Below, in pieces: positions 1 through 9,100 of a DNA stretch of 64,000 nucleotides; position 1 is the first letter of the stretch; each line of letters opens with the position of its first letter. The position numbers were made by a program, and so were the translations under genes. Location of the stretch: assembly GCF_035984415.1 (NCBI RefSeq), contig NZ_CP130720.1, forward strand, positions 2,604,001-2,668,000, in the 5' to 3' direction. Source of the DNA: Streptomyces sp. NBC_01296. GTDB lineage: Bacteria; Actinomycetota; Actinomycetes; Streptomycetales; Streptomycetaceae. The notes beneath the pieces were generated by a model, which ran no database searches, was not told the DNA's origin, and worked only from the letters and a program-made list of their open reading frames with translations.

Positions 1-1197
1 GGTGCCGAGCACCTCCTTGGTCTGGCCCTCGAACTGCGGTTCGGCCAGCCGGACGGTGACGACCGCCGTCATGCCCTCCATCGCGTCGTCCTTGACCACG
101 TCGTCCTCGGCGACGCGCAGCAGCTTCGCCGAGCGCAGCACCTCGTTCACGGTCTTGGCGACCGAGCGCTCGAAGCCGGTGATGTGGGTGCCGCCCTTGG
201 GCGTGGCGATGATGTTGACGAAGGACTTGACCTGCGTCTCGTACCCGGTGCCCCAGCGCAGGGCGATGTCCACGCCGAGCTCGCGGCTGACCTCGGTGGG
301 GGTCATGTGGCCGCGCTCGTCGAGGACGGGAACGGTCTCCTTGAAGGTGCCCTGGCCGGTCAGGCGCAGCACGTCGCAGACGGCCTTGTCCTGCGCGAGG
401 TAGTCGCAGAACTCGCTGATGCCCCCGTCGAAGCGGAAGGTCTCCTCGGTCTTGCCGGCCCCGTCGATGGCGCGCTCGTCGCGGACGACGAGGGTCAGGC
501 CGGGGACGAGGAAGGCGGTCTGGCGGGCGCGCTGGTAGAGCGTCTCCAGCGAGAGCCGCGCGTCCTTGAGGAAGATCTGCCGGTCGGCCCAGTAGCGGAC
601 CCGGGTGCCGGTCTTGCCCTTGGCGACCCGCTTGGTCTTGCGCAGGCCGTTGGCGGGGTCGAACGGGCTGTCGGGGCCCTGCTCGGTGAACATGCCCGGG
701 ACGCCGCGGCGGAAGCTGATCGCGTGGGTGGAGCTGTTGCGGTCCACCTCGACGTCCAGCCGGGCGGAGAGGGCGTTGACCACGGAGGCGCCGACGCCGT
801 GCAGGCCGCCGGAGGCCGCGTACGAGCCGCCGCCGAACTTGCCGCCGGCGTGCAGCTTGGTCATGACGACCTCGACGCCGGACAGCCCGGTCTTGGGCTC
901 GACGTCGACGGGGATGCCGCGGCCGTTGTCGCGGACCTCGACCGAGGCGTCCTCGTGGAGGATCACCTCGATGTGGTCGCAGTAGCCGCCCAGGGCCTCG
1001 TCGACGGCGTTGTCGATGATCTCCCAGAGGCAGTGCACAAGGCCCCGGGAGTCGGTGGAACCGATATACATGCCGGGGCGCTTGCGGACGGCCTCGAGGC
1101 CTTCGAGGACGAGCAGGTGCCGCGCGGTGTAGTTGGAGCCGTCCCGGTCTGCTCCGGACAGCAGCGCGCTGGAAGGCACGGACGTGTCGGCGGTCAC
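1..1197 (-). CDS. parE: DNA topoisomerase IV / gyrase subunit B, N-terminal part (cut by window edge)
   Basis: ATPase subunit of a type IIA topoisomerase, which with its partner A subunit passes one DNA duplex through another to decatenate or relax the chromosome. Only the first 399 residues are present; the rest lies beyond the left edge. The GHKL ATPase fold shows YIGST (residues 44-48), the N-box EIIDNAVDEAL (59-69), DNGRGIP (90-96) and the glycine-rich lid GGLHGVG (130-136). The GTG start follows GAGGAG with 8 bases between. GyrB and ParE cannot be separated from this half alone. I prefer ParE because streptomycete gyrB sits by oriC, whereas the copy beside hrdB is the topoisomerase IV one (established knowledge). 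It is transcribed divergently from the small zinc-ribbon gene. Confidence 0.9.
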   Translation of the reverse strand, partial: MTADTSVPSSALLSGADRDGSNYTARHLLVLEGLEAVRKRPGMYIGSTDSRGLVHCLWEIIDNAVDEALGGYCDHIEVILHEDASVEVRDNGRGIPVDVEPKTGLSGVEVVMTKLHAGGKFGGGSYAASGGLHGVGASVVNALSARLDVEVDRNSSTHAISFRRGVPGMFTEQGPDSPFDPANGLRKTKRVAKGKTGTRVRYWADRQIFLKDARLSLETLYQRARQTAFLVPGLTLVVRDERAIDGAGKTEETFRFDGGISEFCDYLAQDKAVCDVLRLTGQGTFKETVPVLDERGHMTPTEVSRELGVDIALRWGTGYETQVKSFVNIIATPKGGTHITGFERSVAKTVNEVLRSAKLLRVAEDDVVKDDAMEGMTAVVTVRLAEPQFEGQTKEVLGT

Positions 1198-1641
1198 GCA
1201 GTTCGCTCCTCGCTGAATTTCTTTTTCTGGCCCGTCGGGCGCAGGGTGGCTCGGTTGCCGGTCGAAGGGTACCGAGGCCTGGTAGAGCCGATGCAACGCC
1301 ACCCTCGTCCTTCATCAGCCTAGTGCAGGGCCGCACGGGTGTTCGATCCCCCGGGGGAGTGAAGCAAACATCACGTTCCCTTCCAGGCATGAACCATTTA
1401 GGGTTCGGGCACGTCCTCATGAACAACCGGCACCCACGCCGGGGAGGACGGAACTGCTACAAGCGAACGACTGACAACGCGAAACCGTAAAGCACTGCAA
1501 TACGGCTCCTTCGCCGCCAACCGGCAACAGCCGGCCAGCTTCGGAAGGAAGTTTCGAGGAAAAGCCGCGAGCGGGAACGTTTTCGGCCTGGTTGGATGTT
1601 GACCCTGGTACGACAGCTCGTCGAGCTAGAGAAGAGGCGAC
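1198..1641. other. Divergent intergenic region, parE / DUF7455 gene
   Basis: About 440 bases with no convincing gene. It should hold the promoters of both flanking genes. A short 12-base palindrome (TCCCCCGGGGGA) sits near 1347-1358. An ECF-like promoter candidate is listed separately. No RNA gene was recognised. Confidence 0.6.
1575..1601 (+). promoter_or_regulatory. Possible ECF-type (SigR-like) promoter
   Basis: GGAAC and GTT are separated by 19 bases, about 40 bases upstream of the DUF7455 gene start. The streptomycete SigR consensus is GGAAT-N18-GTT, so this is one base and one spacer position off. It is a guess from pattern only. Confidence 0.25.
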
Positions 1642-1875
1642 GTGACTACTGTTCTGACACCCGCGACCCCGCTGACGGCCGCTGACCGATGCGACCGTTG
1701 CGGCGCCCAGGCATATCTGCGCGTCGTCCTGCTGAGCGGCGGTGAACTGCTGTTCTGCGCCCACCACGGGCGTAAGTTCGAGCCGGAACTCAAGAAGATC
1801 GCCGCGGATATACAGGATGAGACCGAGCGGCTCACGTCCGCTCCGACGGCCAATGCCGACACCGAGGACCGCTGA
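1642..1875 (+). CDS. Small zinc-ribbon-like protein (DUF7455 type)
   Basis: A 77-residue protein of unknown function, conserved beside hrdB in streptomycetes as far as I recall. It carries DRCDRCG (residues 16-22) and, about 20 residues on, FCAHHG, which gives a C-x2-C...C-x2-H arrangement able to bind one zinc. The tail after residue 45 is predicted helical and then polar (KKIAADIQDETERL). No signal peptide or membrane segment is visible. The GTG start follows GAAGAGG. It stands alone, convergent with the serine protease gene and separated from it by a hairpin terminator. Both function and zinc binding are inferences. Confidence 0.8.
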   Translation: MTTVLTPATPLTAADRCDRCGAQAYLRVVLLSGGELLFCAHHGRKFEPELKKIAADIQDETERLTSAPTANADTEDR

Positions 1876-1924
1876 CACAGGCCTATACCTCGCATCCGAC
1901 GAGCCAGGACCGGCCAGGCCGGTC

Positions 1925-1963
1925 GACGGGCGGCACCTCTGAGACCCAGGGGTGCCGCCCGTC
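1925..1963. terminator. Bidirectional hairpin terminator
   Basis: A perfect 13-bp inverted repeat (GACGGGCGGCACC and its complement) with a 13-base loop lies between two convergent genes. There is no T-run, which is normal for high-GC actinobacteria. Confidence 0.7.
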
Positions 1964-1996
1964 CTCACGTCCGGAGGCCTGTCGCGGCCCGAGTGT

Positions 1997-2989
1997 TCAC
2001 GGGCTCGGCCGGCGGCTCCCGTGCCGGTGCCGTCCCCCGGGTGCTCCCGGGACTCCCTGCGGCTGCTCGGCCACGTACCCCCGTACGGGCCGTGCAGCCG
2101 GTCCGGAGCGCCTTTGGCCACCCCATGCGATGTCCTGGCCGACGCTTTGCCGCGCGGCCGTCTCAGGGGCTGTCACGAAGCCGGTGAGCGGCGCGATCTT
2201 CGTGTACACCCCCGGACTGTCGGGGCGCCCGCAGCCCCGCCCCCAGGACACCAGCCCGATGAGCCGGCCCTGGGCGACCAGCGGCCCGCCGCTGTCCCCC
2301 TGGCATGCGTCCCTCCCGCCGTCGCGGTGCCCCGCGCACACCATGGACTCCGGCCGGTACTGCCCGTCCGCGTCCCCCGGGTAGGCGCGCCGGCAGACCT
2401 CGTCCGCCAGGATCGTCACCCGCGCCGCGCGCAGTCCGTACGCGTAGTCACCGAATCCGCTCGTGTCGCCCCAGCCGTACACGGCCGCTTCGCCGCCCGC
2501 CTCGTAGCCGGGGTGCCCGTCGCCGGCCATGGGGAGCACGTAGTGCGCGGGTACGGCCTCGTCGAGCTCCAGCACGGCCAGGTCGCCGGCGTTGCTCCGC
2601 GTGTCGTAGCCCGGGTTCACCCGGGCCGAGCGGACCGTGATCTCCCGGCCCTCGGCAGCCCGCAGCTCCGTACGCCCGGTGATCACCCGGAAGTCGGGGA
2701 CGGACTCGATGGGGCCGCCCAGCACCTGGCGGCCCAGGCAGTGGGCCGCGGTCAGCACCTTCGTCGGGCCCACGATGACGCCCCCGCAGAACTGGCCGCC
2801 CCTCGTACCCCCGAACCGGTCACGGCTGGCGAGGGCCACCACCCACGGGCTGTCGGCCGCCTTCACCGGCTTCCCGCCGATCACCACACTGTCCGCAGCC
2901 GCGTGGGGCGCCTGGGCCAGCGGCGCCGCGGCCGCTCCCGCCACCAGGGCCAGCGCGCCCGCCAGAGCACGGGAAAAGGGACGACGCAT
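1997..2989 (-). CDS. Secreted trypsin-like serine protease (S1 family)
   Basis: A 330-residue exported chymotrypsin-fold protease. The first ~34 residues form a signal peptide (MRRPF, then an Ala/Leu-rich core ending near ...HAAADS), and the mature chain begins close to VVIGG. Catalytic residues are His83 (TAAHC), Asp136 (GDLAVLEL) and Ser233 (CQGDSGGP). Asp227, six residues before the serine, predicts trypsin-like cleavage after Arg/Lys. Disulfide cysteines flank the active site as usual. The ATG start has an AGGAGG site 6-7 bases upstream. The protease fold should end near residue 275 (VYTKIAPLTGFV), yet the frame runs on for a basic Gly/Pro/Arg-rich tail of about 55 residues, possibly after loss of an older stop. 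It lies 100 bp downstream of hrdB on the same strand. Confidence 0.9.
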   Translation of the reverse strand: MRRPFSRALAGALALVAGAAAAPLAQAPHAAADSVVIGGKPVKAADSPWVVALASRDRFGGTRGGQFCGGVIVGPTKVLTAAHCLGRQVLGGPIESVPDFRVITGRTELRAAEGREITVRSARVNPGYDTRSNAGDLAVLELDEAVPAHYVLPMAGDGHPGYEAGGEAAVYGWGDTSGFGDYAYGLRAARVTILADEVCRRAYPGDADGQYRPESMVCAGHRDGGRDACQGDSGGPLVAQGRLIGLVSWGRGCGRPDSPGVYTKIAPLTGFVTAPETAARQSVGQDIAWGGQRRSGPAARPVRGYVAEQPQGVPGAPGGRHRHGSRRPSP

Positions 2990-3000
2990 GAGGCCTCCTG

Positions 3001-3030
3001 ACTCTGGGTGTGCATGACTCCACCCAGAGT
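3001..3030. terminator. Inverted repeat between hrdB and protease gene
   Basis: Perfect 10-bp arms (ACTCTGGGTG / CACCCAGAGT) with a 10-base loop, about 60 bp after the hrdB stop and 11 bp before the protease start. It is most simply the hrdB terminator. Being so close to the protease ribosome-binding site, it could also act as an operator or attenuator for the protease gene. Confidence 0.55.
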
Positions 3031-3089
3031 GGGACGCCCGGTGGCCGAGCGCACCCGCGCACGGCCACCTCGTACGGTCCCCGGCCCGG

Positions 3090-4670
<1,581 letters not shown>

Positions 4671-4838
4671 GAACAACCTCTCGGAACGATGGAAACGGCT
4701 TCCGACCCCGGCCGGGTGGTGCTGGACCGGAGCCGACGACCACCGACTGGGGATGGGCCGGGGGCGCGGGCAGGGGCCGGGGAGCTGCACAGCACCCGCA
4801 AGGGCTGCTGTCTTCCCTCCGTCGGCCATCACCTCTCT

Positions 4839-4855
4839 AGGTCATCGCTTGACCT
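4839..4855. promoter_or_regulatory. Palindrome in the hrdB upstream region
   Basis: AGGTCA-N5-TGACCT, perfect 6-bp arms, about 170 bp upstream of the hrdB start in the A/T-richer part of the leader. It could be an operator or an RNA hairpin in the leader. The protein that would bind it is unknown. Confidence 0.35.
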
Positions 4856-5075
4856 CGCGGAGTGTTACGCCCAATTCTTCGTGGCCCGAGTCACACCCCG
4901 ATTGCCACGATGCCGGTCATACGGTCGTACACGCGGGCCGGACGCGGCCGGATGCCGTCGTGCGAGGTCGCCGGGGGTGCTGCGGGGCCGGCCCCCGCCG
5001 GGCCCGTGTGCGCCGACCTGCGGTCGACCGCGTCGCGCACGCCGGTGTCGCCGGGCCGCCCCCCGGCCTCCGCCG

Positions 5076-5112
5076 GGAGGTACCCCCACCGGACGGCGTC
5101 CCGGGTACCTCC
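5076..5112 (-). terminator. Probable whiH terminator
   Basis: Perfect 10-bp arms (GGAGGTACCC / GGGTACCTCC) with a 17-base loop, about 75 bp downstream of the whiH stop. There is no T-run. Confidence 0.5.
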
Positions 5113-5185
5113 GGGGCGTCGGCGCCACCGCCAACGCCCTCGGCGGCACGTGCGAGTACTTCCCGCGCCGCCGTCCGTCCGCGCG

Positions 5186-6073
5186 TCAGTGCTCGCGCGG
5201 GGCGGGGACCACGCGCTCGACCTCCGGATGCACCATCAGGAGCTGGCGCATGGCGTTCTCGGCACCGGTCGCGTCCCCGGCGGCGAGGGCCTCGACGATC
5301 CGCGCGTGGTGCGCGACGCACGCCTCGCCGGGGCGGTCACAGGCGGTGACGGGGCTCCCCGAGACCTGGAGCGCGGAGGAGACGATGCCGGAGAGGTGCT
5401 CCAGCATGCGGTTGCTCGCGACCTGGATGAGGAGCGCGTGGAACTCGTTGTCGGCGCGCGCGAAGGTGATCGCGTCGCCCTGGCCGAGGGCGTGGCCCAT
5501 GATCTCGACCATGTCGGCGAGGCGCTGCTGAATGTCCGGGCGGCCGTGGCCGGCGGCGAGGCGGGCGGCGAGCGGCTCGATGGTCCAGCGGAGCTCGTTG
5601 AGCTCGCGGCGCTGGTCGTCGCGCTGGGGGCCGAAGGCGCGCCACTCGATGATGTCGGGGTCGAGCAGGTTCCAGTCGGCGACCGGACGGACGCGGGTGC
5701 CGACGTTGGGGCGGGCGCTGACGAGGCCCTTGGCCTCCAGCACGCGCAGCGATTCGCGGACCACCGTGCGGGAGACCTCGAAGCGCTGGCCGATCTCCTC
5801 GGGGACCAGCGGGCGGTCCGCGCCGAGGTCGCCGGAGACGATCATCTGGCCGAGCTGCTGGACGAGTTGGCCGTGCAGTCCGCGGCCGCGGCTGCCTGCC
5901 GCGCGGCGGCCGACCCGGCTCAACTCGACGTCGGCGCCGTCCCAGTGGGGCGCTCCGACGCGGTCGGTCCCGGAGGCTTCCGCGTAGGGGTAGCGGTCGA
6001 GTTCGCCCGGGCCGGCGAGGCCGGAGTCTGCATGGCGGGCGGCGGTCATCATGGTGTGCGCAAGGGTACTCAC
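5186..6073 (-). CDS. whiH: GntR-family sporulation regulator WhiH
   Basis: A 295-residue transcription factor needed for normal sporulation septation in aerial hyphae of Streptomyces. A disordered N-terminus (1-60) is followed by a GntR winged helix (66-130: GLHGQLVQQLGQMIVSGDL, then EEIGQRFEVSRTVVRESLRV) and a FadR-type all-helical FCD effector domain (~140-280) with conserved ADNEFHALL and HHARIVEAL histidines that could bind metal or a carboxylate ligand. The GTG start (MSTLAHTMM) gives the same length as I recall for S. coelicolor WhiH, and its position directly beside hrdB agrees. Known members are transcribed by the WhiG sigma factor and repress themselves. I could not place a clear WhiG promoter in the 205-bp upstream gap. 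Confidence 0.93.
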   Translation of the reverse strand: MSTLAHTMMTAARHADSGLAGPGELDRYPYAEASGTDRVGAPHWDGADVELSRVGRRAAGSRGRGLHGQLVQQLGQMIVSGDLGADRPLVPEEIGQRFEVSRTVVRESLRVLEAKGLVSARPNVGTRVRPVADWNLLDPDIIEWRAFGPQRDDQRRELNELRWTIEPLAARLAAGHGRPDIQQRLADMVEIMGHALGQGDAITFARADNEFHALLIQVASNRMLEHLSGIVSSALQVSGSPVTACDRPGEACVAHHARIVEALAAGDATGAENAMRQLLMVHPEVERVVPAPREH

Positions 6074-6278
6074 GAATCCTTTGTCGGCCTTGCCTCGATG
6101 ACCCTTGAGGTCTTTGGTGAAAAGCACACGAAAGGGTGATCGGTGCCACCTACGCAATTGACGACTTATCGTAAAGAACCGGGCTCTTTGGGCGGTGTTG
6201 TGGTCCGGTTCACGTGATGTGGACGGGATCGGTCCCGTCGAAACATTCTGCGGCACCGGAACGATCACGAACGGTCCG

Positions 6279-8084
6279 TTACCAGCGGACGCGGCTGCGC
6301 AGTCCTGTGAACCCATAGGCGCACAACAGGACCATCAGCGACAACACCAGCGCGGTGCCGACGGGTTGGGCCATCACCCGCAAGGCCCCCAGGACCAGGC
6401 GGTCCGCCTCCGGGGGCCACTGCGCCCAGGCCAGACCGCGCAGCCGGGCCGCGAGTCCGCTCGCCGGGTACGCGGACGGACCGTCCAGCGCCTTGCGGAC
6501 GAGCGGGACGACCATGACCGGGACGGCGAGCACGGCGGCCAGGCCGGCGGTGGCCGACCGGAAGACGCCGGAGGCCAGCACCCCGGCCCAGGCACAGCCG
6601 ATGAGCAGTCCGGCCCAACTCGCGGCCGGGGAGACCCATTCCGCGGGGGTGCGCAGCGGGCCGCGGTCGAAGACGAGCTTCAGGGCGGCGGCGTCGGCGG
6701 TGACGGCGAGCGCGCCGAACAGCAGGGCGAGGCCCGCACAGACGGCCAGTTTGGCGGCGAGCAGGCCCATCCGGCGCGGCACGGTGCCGCGGTCGGCGGC
6801 GAGTACGGGGTAGCGGTACTCCTCGCCGAAGGCCAGGGCGCCGAGCAGTCCCGCGCCGAGGGCGGCGGGGGGCAGCGGCAGCAGCTCCGGCCAGGCGGCG
6901 AGCAGCCGGTTCTGCGGGGTGCCGCCGGCCCGGGCCAGCACCAGGGCGGTGACGGCGGAGACGGCGACGACGACGGCCGCGGTGAGGACGGGCATGGCGG
7001 TACCGAAGACCCGGCGCAGCTCGTAGCGCAGCGGCCGCAGCGGCCCGCCGACCCGGCGCACCGGCGAGGCGGGGGTCCCGCTGCTGGCGGCCGACCGACA
7101 GCCGCCTCGGGCGGGCAGGGGCCCCGCTTCGGCCGGGGCGGCGGCGCTCGCCGGCTCCGCGCCGGGTTCGGTGCGCGCCTGCGGCACCGGCGGTACGGGC
7201 GGGCAGGGCGCCCCGGCGTCCCCGGTCTCGTCGGCGAGCTGGTGGACCAGCACGCCGTGCCGGAACGCCGCTTCGCCGACCTCCGCGCAGCTGCTGCCGT
7301 ACACCGACAGGCGGCTGCCGGACTCCTCGACGATCTCCACCGCCCGCTGGGCGTCCCGGGCCTCGCGGCCGAGTACGTCGGCCAGCCGGGCGGCGTGCGG
7401 ACTGCGCACGGCGACCCGCGGCCGAAGCCGGGTACGGGCGAACTCGGCCGCGTCCTGGTCGGCGACGAGCCGGCCCGACTCGATGCTCACGACCCGGTCC
7501 GCGCTGCGGGCGGCCTCCTTCGCGTCGTCGGTGGTGAAGAGCACCGCGCCGCCGAGGGAGGCGTGACCGCGCAGCAGCCCGTGCAACCAGCCGCGTTCGC
7601 GGGGCGAGAGTCCGGCGGCGGGCTCGTCGAGGAGCAGCGTGCACGGATCGGCGAGCAGCGCCGCGGCCAGCGCCACCCGGCGCTCCATGCCGAGCGAGAG
7701 CGAGCCGAGCCGCTGGTCGCGCAGGCCCGCGATGCCGACGACCTCCAGCATGGTGTCGGCCCGGGAGGCCGGCACCCCGGCGGCGGCGCACAGCATCCGC
7801 AGCTGGCCCCGGACGGTGCGCGCCGGGTTGCCGGGGACGTCGCCGAGCAGCACGCCGACCTCACGGCCGGGATGCGGGATCCGGTGCAGCGGGCGTCCGC
7901 GGAAGTAGGTGACGCCGCGGCCCGGTTCGAGTTCGAGCATGAGCCGCAGTGCGGTGGTCTTGCCCGATCCCGGTTCGCCGAGGAGGGCGGTCACGGTCCC
8001 GGGGCGGGCCTCGAAGGTGAGGTCGTCCACGAGGGGCGGGAGGTCTCGACGGGGTGTGCTGGTGAGTCCGATGGCCTGGAGCAT
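6279..8084 (-). CDS. ABC transporter: ATPase fused to membrane domain
   Basis: A 601-residue protein joining an ABC ATPase to an integral membrane domain in one chain. The ATPase shows Walker A GEPGSGKT (36-43), signature LSLGM (129-133) and Walker B CTLLLDEP (148-155). The D-loop region and a TTDD stretch in place of the usual switch histidine follow. After an Ala/Pro/Glu-rich linker (~285-345) come about six hydrophobic helices (350-601), resembling ABC-2 type export permeases. ATPase-first fusion of this kind is typical of drug or lipid exporters; the substrate is unknown. The switch region lacks the canonical His, so hydrolysis should be tested rather than assumed. ATG start at a GGGAG site. 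It lies upstream of whiH on the same strand but 205 bp away, so it is probably a separate unit. Confidence 0.85.
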   Translation of the reverse strand: MLQAIGLTSTPRRDLPPLVDDLTFEARPGTVTALLGEPGSGKTTALRLMLELEPGRGVTYFRGRPLHRIPHPGREVGVLLGDVPGNPARTVRGQLRMLCAAAGVPASRADTMLEVVGIAGLRDQRLGSLSLGMERRVALAAALLADPCTLLLDEPAAGLSPRERGWLHGLLRGHASLGGAVLFTTDDAKEAARSADRVVSIESGRLVADQDAAEFARTRLRPRVAVRSPHAARLADVLGREARDAQRAVEIVEESGSRLSVYGSSCAEVGEAAFRHGVLVHQLADETGDAGAPCPPVPPVPQARTEPGAEPASAAAPAEAGPLPARGGCRSAASSGTPASPVRRVGGPLRPLRYELRRVFGTAMPVLTAAVVVAVSAVTALVLARAGGTPQNRLLAAWPELLPLPPAALGAGLLGALAFGEEYRYPVLAADRGTVPRRMGLLAAKLAVCAGLALLFGALAVTADAAALKLVFDRGPLRTPAEWVSPAASWAGLLIGCAWAGVLASGVFRSATAGLAAVLAVPVMVVPLVRKALDGPSAYPASGLAARLRGLAWAQWPPEADRLVLGALRVMAQPVGTALVLSLMVLLCAYGFTGLRSRVRW

Positions 8085-8278
8085 CGCTTCTCCCGCGGGG
8101 GGTGAGACCGCTCTGCGGCAGCGTGAGTACCGCAAACAAGATAACGCGATATGTCCGATTTTCGGCGCAACCGGGGCGCGTTCGCGGCCGTGTCGACAAC
8201 GACCGGGGGCGCGAAGGCGCGGGTGCCAGGGGCGCGGGTGACGAGCGCGCGGATGCCGAGCGCGCGGGTGACGGGGCC

Positions 8279-9025
8279 TCAGACCTCCGGGCGCAGCATG
8301 GGCGGGTTGAGCAGGTTCGCCCCGCCGGCCCGGAACAGCTGGGCGGGCCGACCGCCCTGACGGGTCGTCGTCCCCCCGGCCGGCACCAGGAACCCGGGGG
8401 TCCCGGTGACCTTGCGGTGGAAGTTGCGCGGGTCGAGGGCCACGCCCCACACGGCCTCGTAGACCCGCCGGAGCTCGCCGACGGTGAACGCGGGCGGGCA
8501 GAACGCGGTGGCCAGCGAGGAGTACTCGATCTTGGAGCGGGCCCGCTCCACGCCGTCGGCGAGGATCCGGGCGTGGTCGAAGGCCAGCCCCGAGGCCGCC
8601 TCGTCCTCGACGGCCAGGAGCTCGTCGACCGGGGCCCAGCGCGCGCTGTTGGCGTCTCCGCCGGCCCGGGGCGCGGGCAGGTCCGGAGCCAGGACCAGAT
8701 GCGCCACGCTGACGACACGCATGCGCGGATCCCGCTTCGGATCCCCGTACGTGGCCAGCTGCTCGAGGTGTGCCCCGTTGCCCGCGCCCGGCTCGGCCGG
8801 ATCGTGGGCGCACAGGCCGGTTTCCTCGGAGAGCTCCCTGGCCGCGGCCGCGGCCAGGTCCTCGTCTCCGCGCACGAAGCCGCCGGGCAGGGCCCAGCGT
8901 CCCTGGAACGGCTGCTCACCCCGCCGGACGACCAGCGCACAGAGCGCGTGACGCCGCACGGTGAGCACGACCAGGTCGACGGTGACAGCGAAGGGCGGAT
9001 AGGCCGACGGGTCGTAGGGCGACAT
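8279..9025 (-). CDS. Nudix domain protein with C-terminal winged helix (NrtR-like)
   Basis: A 248-residue protein. Residues ~10-150 are a Nudix fold with a complete Nudix box (GFVRGDE at ~49-55, then RELSEETGL at ~63-71), so it may still hydrolyse a nucleotide-sugar or ADP-ribose-type substrate. Residues ~165-235 (SKIEYSSLA ... FTVGELRRVYEAVWG ... RNFHRKV) match the winged helix-turn-helix of NrtR, the Nudix-related repressor of NAD metabolism. Most NrtR proteins have a degenerate Nudix box, so an intact one is notable. The upstream region holds a perfect palindrome fit for autoregulation. An alternative start 72 bases upstream would overlap that palindrome; I prefer the ATG beginning MSPYDPSAY. 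The name NrtR is an inference from architecture. Confidence 0.8.
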   Translation of the reverse strand: MSPYDPSAYPPFAVTVDLVVLTVRRHALCALVVRRGEQPFQGRWALPGGFVRGDEDLAAAAARELSEETGLCAHDPAEPGAGNGAHLEQLATYGDPKRDPRMRVVSVAHLVLAPDLPAPRAGGDANSARWAPVDELLAVEDEAASGLAFDHARILADGVERARSKIEYSSLATAFCPPAFTVGELRRVYEAVWGVALDPRNFHRKVTGTPGFLVPAGGTTTRQGGRPAQLFRAGGANLLNPPMLRPEV

Positions 9026-9038
9026 GCCGCGATCATAG

Positions 9039-9053
9039 TCGTCTGCCTGACGA
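9039..9053. promoter_or_regulatory. Candidate NrtR-like operator
   Basis: TCGTC-N5-GACGA, a perfect 5-bp inverted repeat flanked by further partial symmetry (ATAG on one side, ATAA on the other), 14 bp upstream of the Nudix/winged-helix gene. The size suits a dimeric winged-helix repressor acting on its own promoter. Binding is inferred. Confidence 0.45.
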
Positions 9054-9100
9054 TAAACAGAGCTTTCGTGATCCCGAAGCCGGTGATCGCCGGACACCCC

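Larger units (their letters stand above)
4671..5185. other. hrdB upstream region / whiH downstream region
   Basis: A gap of about 515 bp between whiH and hrdB, both read leftwards. Two inverted repeats are listed separately. The stretch 4835-4915 is less GC-rich than its surroundings and is the likeliest place for hrdB promoters; hrdB is known to have more than one promoter, including a SigR-type one, in S. coelicolor. I could not fit a convincing -35/-10 pair, and no gene was found. Confidence 0.5.

Noticed and set aside
4862..6139. 425-codon plus-strand frame over whiH
   Set aside because: Antisense shadow of whiH; no protein family resemblance.
6074..6278. WhiG-dependent promoter upstream of whiH
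   Set aside because: Two sequences resemble the -10 (ACCGATCA and TACGATAA) but neither has a matching -35 at the right distance.
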